Shown here: positions 29,705 to 33,090 of the stretch, piece by piece
How positions within the stretch are numbered: the first letter of the stretch is position 1
Layout of the letters: every line of letters starts with the position of its first letter
Source: Tychonema litorale BBK16
GTDB lineage: Bacteria > Cyanobacteriota > Cyanobacteriia > Cyanobacteriales > Microcoleaceae
Assembly: GCF_021648855.1 (NCBI RefSeq)
Contig: NZ_JAKJHX010000007.1
Span: 1 to 33,090 of the forward strand
Length of the DNA: 33,090 bases
Direction of reading: 5' to 3'
Notes under the pieces: model-generated
The model's database searches: none
The model's input: only the letters and a program-made list of their open reading frames with translations
What the model was told of the DNA's origin: nothing
Position numbers and translations under genes: made by a program

Positions 29705-32700
29705 CTAATGTACAGGGCAAGTTCTTGATCTAGTACCTATTATCGTGTCCCGGATGAAACTTGTTCTATTGACATTGCCAGAGGAGTCGTACATCAGTGC
29801 TTGCTGCTTACCATCCACATCTGGATAAAACCTAGAATCACAGTAGCCAGTGGCATGGTAGCAGGTTATTGCCCAAATTCCAGAAACAGATTCTCCTTGC
29901 CAATGCTCATTTGATATTCTTTTCTCCTCGTCCGTGTATCGTTTCCTATTGGGTAGGTCAGTAGTATATAAACCAATCCACTTTCCTAAACCTAAAAGCT
30001 GACCAATACCACTGGCTCTCGCAGTATTCGGGGTGTAGCTAAAAGTTATGGCTGGACGAGATAATAAAGTCCCAGAGGGAGTATAAGGGTACGAATAACC
30101 ACTTGAAGTTTTGGGAGTAATTTGTGGTTGATACCAACCATCAGTTGAAGGTTTCAAATGTGACTCATTCACGGCATACCAACCATTACTTGAAGCACCA
30201 TTTCCAGTATCTGGTGCTAATCCATTTAAGTCAGTAAGGTTAATAGGATTATTGAGAACATATCCATATAAGTTCCCATCACCACCACCAAAACTGATCG
30301 GATCTTTCGCTGTCCACTTCCCCGCCACAGCATCGTAATCCCTGTAACCAAAACGCACTAACTCTGTATCTGATTCGATCAATCCACCAGCAAAGCTGAT
30401 AGGCAATTCAAACTCTGGGTTACTATCACCAATACCTTGACCAAAACTGTCAAATTTAAGAACCTTAACAAGTCGATCGCTCTCATCAAAAACTACTTTT
30501 GGGGTCCCCAATTGATCGGTAGTAACGCCATACCAACTAGCACCACGCCGAATAGCCATCAAAGAACCAAAATCATCATATTCATAAACACTCAACTTTC
30601 CCGAATTATCGCGCACCGCCGTCACCTGAAACGGATGATTAGGATTCCCATAAAGATACTGCACCGTCCCCTTTTCATCAGTCCGCGCCACCCGCCGATT
30701 CATACTATCGTAGGTATAGTTAATCGCCTTACCATCAGGCCAACTCACCTCTAACAATTCCCCAGTCGCACTGTACTTGAGCGTCATATCCCCACGCTGC
30801 ATTAAGAAACCATCGGCATCAAATTCATAAGGCGTTCCATCCAACTCAATCAAACGATCTTGAGCGTCATAACTGGCGGTATGCTGCTCCGTTCCCAACT
30901 GCCACTCAGTCCGGTTGCCATTGTCATCATAAACATACCGCTCGACTATTTCACCGTCACACTTGACTAAAATCAATTGACCATCAAGATCGTAAGTGTA
31001 ATCGTAAATATGGGTTGTACCCGTCACCATTTCCCGCTTCTGGACAATGCGACTGAGAAGGTCATAACTAAGCTGTAATTGATAGATGACTCGCCCGTTA
31101 ACCAGATTTGTCCGAGAAATGACGCGACCGGAATTATCGTAATCAATGTCAACATTCATCTTGCCATCAGTAATCTGAGTCGGCGCACCAGTTGCCAGAT
31201 TTCGTACTACTTGAAATTGACCGTATTGGGTCAGCAACCCGTCCGCATCTCGCTTCATTTCGATTTCCGGTTCGTCATCTAACTGCATCCCGACTAGGGA
31301 AAAATTATTATCGTAACGATAGCGGTAAGTCCCATTTGCAACGCCATTCCAAGCCATTTCAGTCACCAAACCGCCGTCATAAGTAAAGGTCATTTCTTGG
31401 GGAGTCTCGCCATTTGCGGGAGTGCGGACGAGTTTTGTCACCCGTTTCGACTCTTTTTCGTAGGTGACATCTACCGTTGCTTCTGGGTAGGTTGCCCGTT
31501 CTAAATCGCCAGATTGATTGTAAATTCCTTGGACAGTTCGACCGCTGGGAAGGGTAGAGTTTGTCAGTTGTTGTTCTGTGTCGTAGGTGCTGGAATAACC
31601 CCCCCCGCCCCCCTTGCTAAGGGGGGAGTTAGAGAGGTTCTCATAGCCCCCCCTTAGCAAGGGGGGGTTCTCATAGCCCCCCCTTAGCAAGGGGGGGTTG
31701 GGGGGGTTCTCTTCGCTATTAACCAGGAGGGAGTTAGAGGGATCGATCGCAGGCGGTACATAACCCGCTTCTAAATTTCCTGGCGTATAGTTAAGGCTAT
31801 GCACCGCACCATTTGGCACGATAATTTGAGTCAAGTTGCTATTAGCATCATAAGCAAAATTGTAAGTTCTGCCACTGGGTAAAGTCGTCTGAATAATTCG
31901 CCCAACTTCATCGTAATTGTACTGAACTTGATTGCCTTCTGCATTGCGAAGACTACTGAGGCGACCTTGTTCATCGTAGCTGTAATTAAGAATCGTTTGA
32001 TTACCTTGCATGGCACTAATTAAACGCCCGCGATCATCGTAGTTAAAACTGACAGATTCTAAGCCAGCAGTCTCAGTTTTAATCACCCTTCCTCCTTCAT
32101 CTAAATTTAGAATGCTGCGCCGTCCTGCTGGAGATTGGTAGATAATTTGCTTGTTTTCCGCATCAAAAGTAGTAGTCGATTTACGTCCGTTGAAATCTAC
32201 CGTATCGGTGAGAGAAATTAAACTCAAAGGGTCATTAGGATCGGCGAGATTGCAAGACCGGGTTAATGATAAATTTGCTGTCAATCCCCCAGGAGTTTTC
32301 AGGACAGTTCGCTTTAATAAAGATGCTTGTTTGCCAAAACGCGGATCGGGTTGTTGTTCTTGGATGAAAGTGCTGCCATCAGGATAAGTAATTGTTTCTG
32401 TACCATCTTTACCAGTTAGCGCCACGATCGCACCTGTCCCCCCGCAACCCGTATTAACCTGACGTTCCTCACCTGTGGACAAGCGCTCAGTTAAATAGGT
32501 AGATTCGCGTCCTGTAGCGGTAATTTTAGCGACTGTGAAGCCATTTTCAGTGCGAGTTCGCGCCAATAAATCGAAACTACCATCGGGTTCTTGACGGCTT
32601 TTCAAACGTCCTAATTCATCGTATTCAAATTGGTAGAGATTGCCTTTGGGGTCGGTGAAGCTGGTTAACAAACCATGATTGGTATAGTTAAATGCGCTGC

Positions 32701-33090
32701 TTTCATTGGCAGGATTGGTGACGCTTTCCAAGTAGCCGTCTGCATTGAGATTTAAGTTAGTACGCTGACCGTAAGGGGCAATAATGGCAATGGAAAAACC
32801 ATCAGCGTGGCCGTCTATTTGGGTAATGTTGTTGTCACCATCGGCAATAGATTTTAAATAGCCAGCATCATCGTATTCAAAGCAATAGATTAAGGCTTGA
32901 GTGAGAGTGCTGATGGTGTACAGATGACGACCTGTGTTGTCGAAAATGTAGAGTTGACCGCCACCTTCACTGGGAATAGCTATTTCGTTAGTTTGGTTTT
33001 TGTTCGCTGCGTTGTTATCCCGCCGGGGATTGTGGGCTGCGTTGTTATCCCGCCGGGGATTGTGGGCTGCGTTGTTATCCCGCCGGGGAT
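29705..33090 (-). CDS. RHS/YD-repeat polymorphic toxin (5' end beyond window)
   Basis: About 1,128 codons are visible and the frame stays open to the right edge. The TTG at 32731 is not a real start, because typical YD repeats (YIFDNTGRHLYTISTL, YDDAGYLKSIADGDNNITQI) continue upstream in the same frame. Tens of repeats such as YDEQGRLSSLRNAEGNQVQY form the shell that encloses a toxin. The RHS core ends with KWTAKDPISFGGGDGNLYGY. The C-terminal tip of about 150 residues (GIGQLLGLGKWIGLYTTDLP, NEHWQGESVSGIWAITCYHA, then a CPVH end) is unique and not recognised. It would be the effector of a contact-dependent or insecticidal-like system. Only 78 bp separate it from the next gene, so no immunity gene is adjacent. 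Confidence 0.93.
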   Translation of the reverse strand, partial: PRRDNNAAHNPRRDNNAAHNPRRDNNAANKNQTNEIAIPSEGGGQLYIFDNTGRHLYTISTLTQALIYCFEYDDAGYLKSIADGDNNITQIDGHADGFSIAIIAPYGQRTNLNLNADGYLESVTNPANESSAFNYTNHGLLTSFTDPKGNLYQFEYDELGRLKSRQEPDGSFDLLARTRTENGFTVAKITATGRESTYLTERLSTGEERQVNTGCGGTGAIVALTGKDGTETITYPDGSTFIQEQQPDPRFGKQASLLKRTVLKTPGGLTANLSLTRSCNLADPNDPLSLISLTDTVDFNGRKSTTTFDAENKQIIYQSPAGRRSILNLDEGGRVIKTETAGLESVSFNYDDRGRLISAMQGNQTILNYSYDEQGRLSSLRNAEGNQVQYNYDEVGRIIQTTLPSGRTYNFAYDANSNLTQIIVPNGAVHSLNYTPGNLEAGYVPPAIDPSNSLLVNSEENPPNPPLLRGGYENPPLLRGGYENLSNSPLSKGGGGGYSSTYDTEQQLTNSTLPSGRTVQGIYNQSGDLERATYPEATVDVTYEKESKRVTKLVRTPANGETPQEMTFTYDGGLVTEMAWNGVANGTYRYRYDNNFSLVGMQLDDEPEIEMKRDADGLLTQYGQFQVVRNLATGAPTQITDGKMNVDIDYDNSGRVISRTNLVNGRVIYQLQLSYDLLSRIVQKREMVTGTTHIYDYTYDLDGQLILVKCDGEIVERYVYDDNGNRTEWQLGTEQHTASYDAQDRLIELDGTPYEFDADGFLMQRGDMTLKYSATGELLEVSWPDGKAINYTYDSMNRRVARTDEKGTVQYLYGNPNHPFQVTAVRDNSGKLSVYEYDDFGSLMAIRRGASWYGVTTDQLGTPKVVFDESDRLVKVLKFDSFGQGIGDSNPEFELPISFAGGLIESDTELVRFGYRDYDAVAGKWTAKDPISFGGGDGNLYGYVLNNPINLTDLNGLAPDTGNGASSNGWYAVNESHLKPSTDGWYQPQITPKTSSGYSYPYTPSGTLLSRPAITFSYTPNTARASGIGQLLGLGKWIGLYTTDLPNRKRYTDEEKRISNEHWQGESVSGIWAITCYHATGYCDSRFYPDVDGKQQALMYDSSGNVNRTSFIRDTIIGTRSRTCPVH
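31595..31715 (-). repeat. CCCCCCTTAGCAAGGGGGG palindromes inserted in RHS gene
   Basis: Three G/C-rich palindromes of CCCCCCTTAGCAAGGGGGG type lie in the coding frame. The last two sit in exact 30-bp tandem units (about 31638-31697). They are translated as NPPLLRGGYE and related runs between two ordinary YD repeats. This palindrome is normally an intergenic element in cyanobacteria. Confidence 0.85.
33001..33090 (-). repeat. 30-bp tandem repeat inside RHS coding sequence
   Basis: Three consecutive 30-bp units: the copies at 33031 and 33061 are identical, and the one at 33001 differs at two bases near its start. In the RHS frame each encodes PRRDNNAAHN. The array reaches the window edge, so more copies may follow. 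There are no spacers, so it is not a CRISPR array. Confidence 0.9.

Noticed and set aside
29705..32731. RHS gene starting at 32731
   Set aside because: The codon there is TTG, and the same frame continues upstream with typical YD repeats to the window edge.
33001..33090. CRISPR-like array of 30-bp repeats
   Set aside because: The units are directly adjacent with no spacers and keep the RHS reading frame, so it is a coding minisatellite.

Overview
The window looks like chromosomal DNA of a filamentous, non-marine cyanobacterium of the Microcoleus/Oscillatoria/Phormidium type. The evidence is a canonical ntcA, frequent HIP1-type octamers (GCGATCGC), cyanobacteria-restricted families (DUF3084, DUF1400, DUF6761-like, XisI), a probable hormogonium-polysaccharide gene (hpsL) and many short palindromic repeats of the kind that litter these genomes. 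Genus-level placement is inference, and no rRNA or tRNA gene was recognised.

Layout. 1-6.4 kb is mostly housekeeping: the 5' part of a GldA-like ABC ATPase, a YqgF-like nuclease, a DUF3084 coiled-coil membrane protein, ntcA, and, read the other way, fabI and hisB. 6.4-11.5 kb is an accessory/defence block, all on the minus strand. It holds an m5C methyltransferase plus PD-(D/E)XK-type restriction enzyme pair, a small unknown protein, and three tandem copies of a HigB-like toxin/HI1420-like antitoxin pair, with debris of further antitoxin copies. typA follows at 11.6-13.4 kb. 13.6-16.75 kb carries two overlapping gene pairs on the plus strand: an ABC/OLD-type AAA ATPase with a Toprim-like protein, and a ParA-type ATPase with a small coiled-coil protein. 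The first pair has the architecture of an anti-phage system and is the best candidate here for an undescribed one. 16.9-21.9 kb returns to core genes: hpsL, DUF1400, DUF6761-like, and a TPR-like/bolA/monothiol glutaredoxin run.

22-28.5 kb is again accessory: a HigBA toxin-antitoxin pair with a visible operator-like palindrome, a subtilisin-like protease carrying SLH repeats, a GNAT acetyltransferase with an unusual tail, a retropepsin-like protein, an MNT/HEPN pair and a solitary xisI. 28.7 kb to the end is a large RHS-repeat polymorphic toxin gene (its 5' end lies beyond the window) followed downstream by a displaced RHS core plus alternative C-terminal tip.

How the parts fit. Four kinds of defence or conflict module (restriction-modification, several toxin-antitoxin families, AAA/Toprim, RHS toxin) sit between conserved genes, so the window reads as small islands in a core backbone. 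Repeat-driven rearrangement is plain: duplicated and mosaic antitoxins, a palindromic element beside an antitoxin fragment, palindromes inserted in frame inside the RHS gene, and a perfect 30-bp tandem repeat at the right edge. All functions are inferred from sequence reading and family knowledge; no database search was run.
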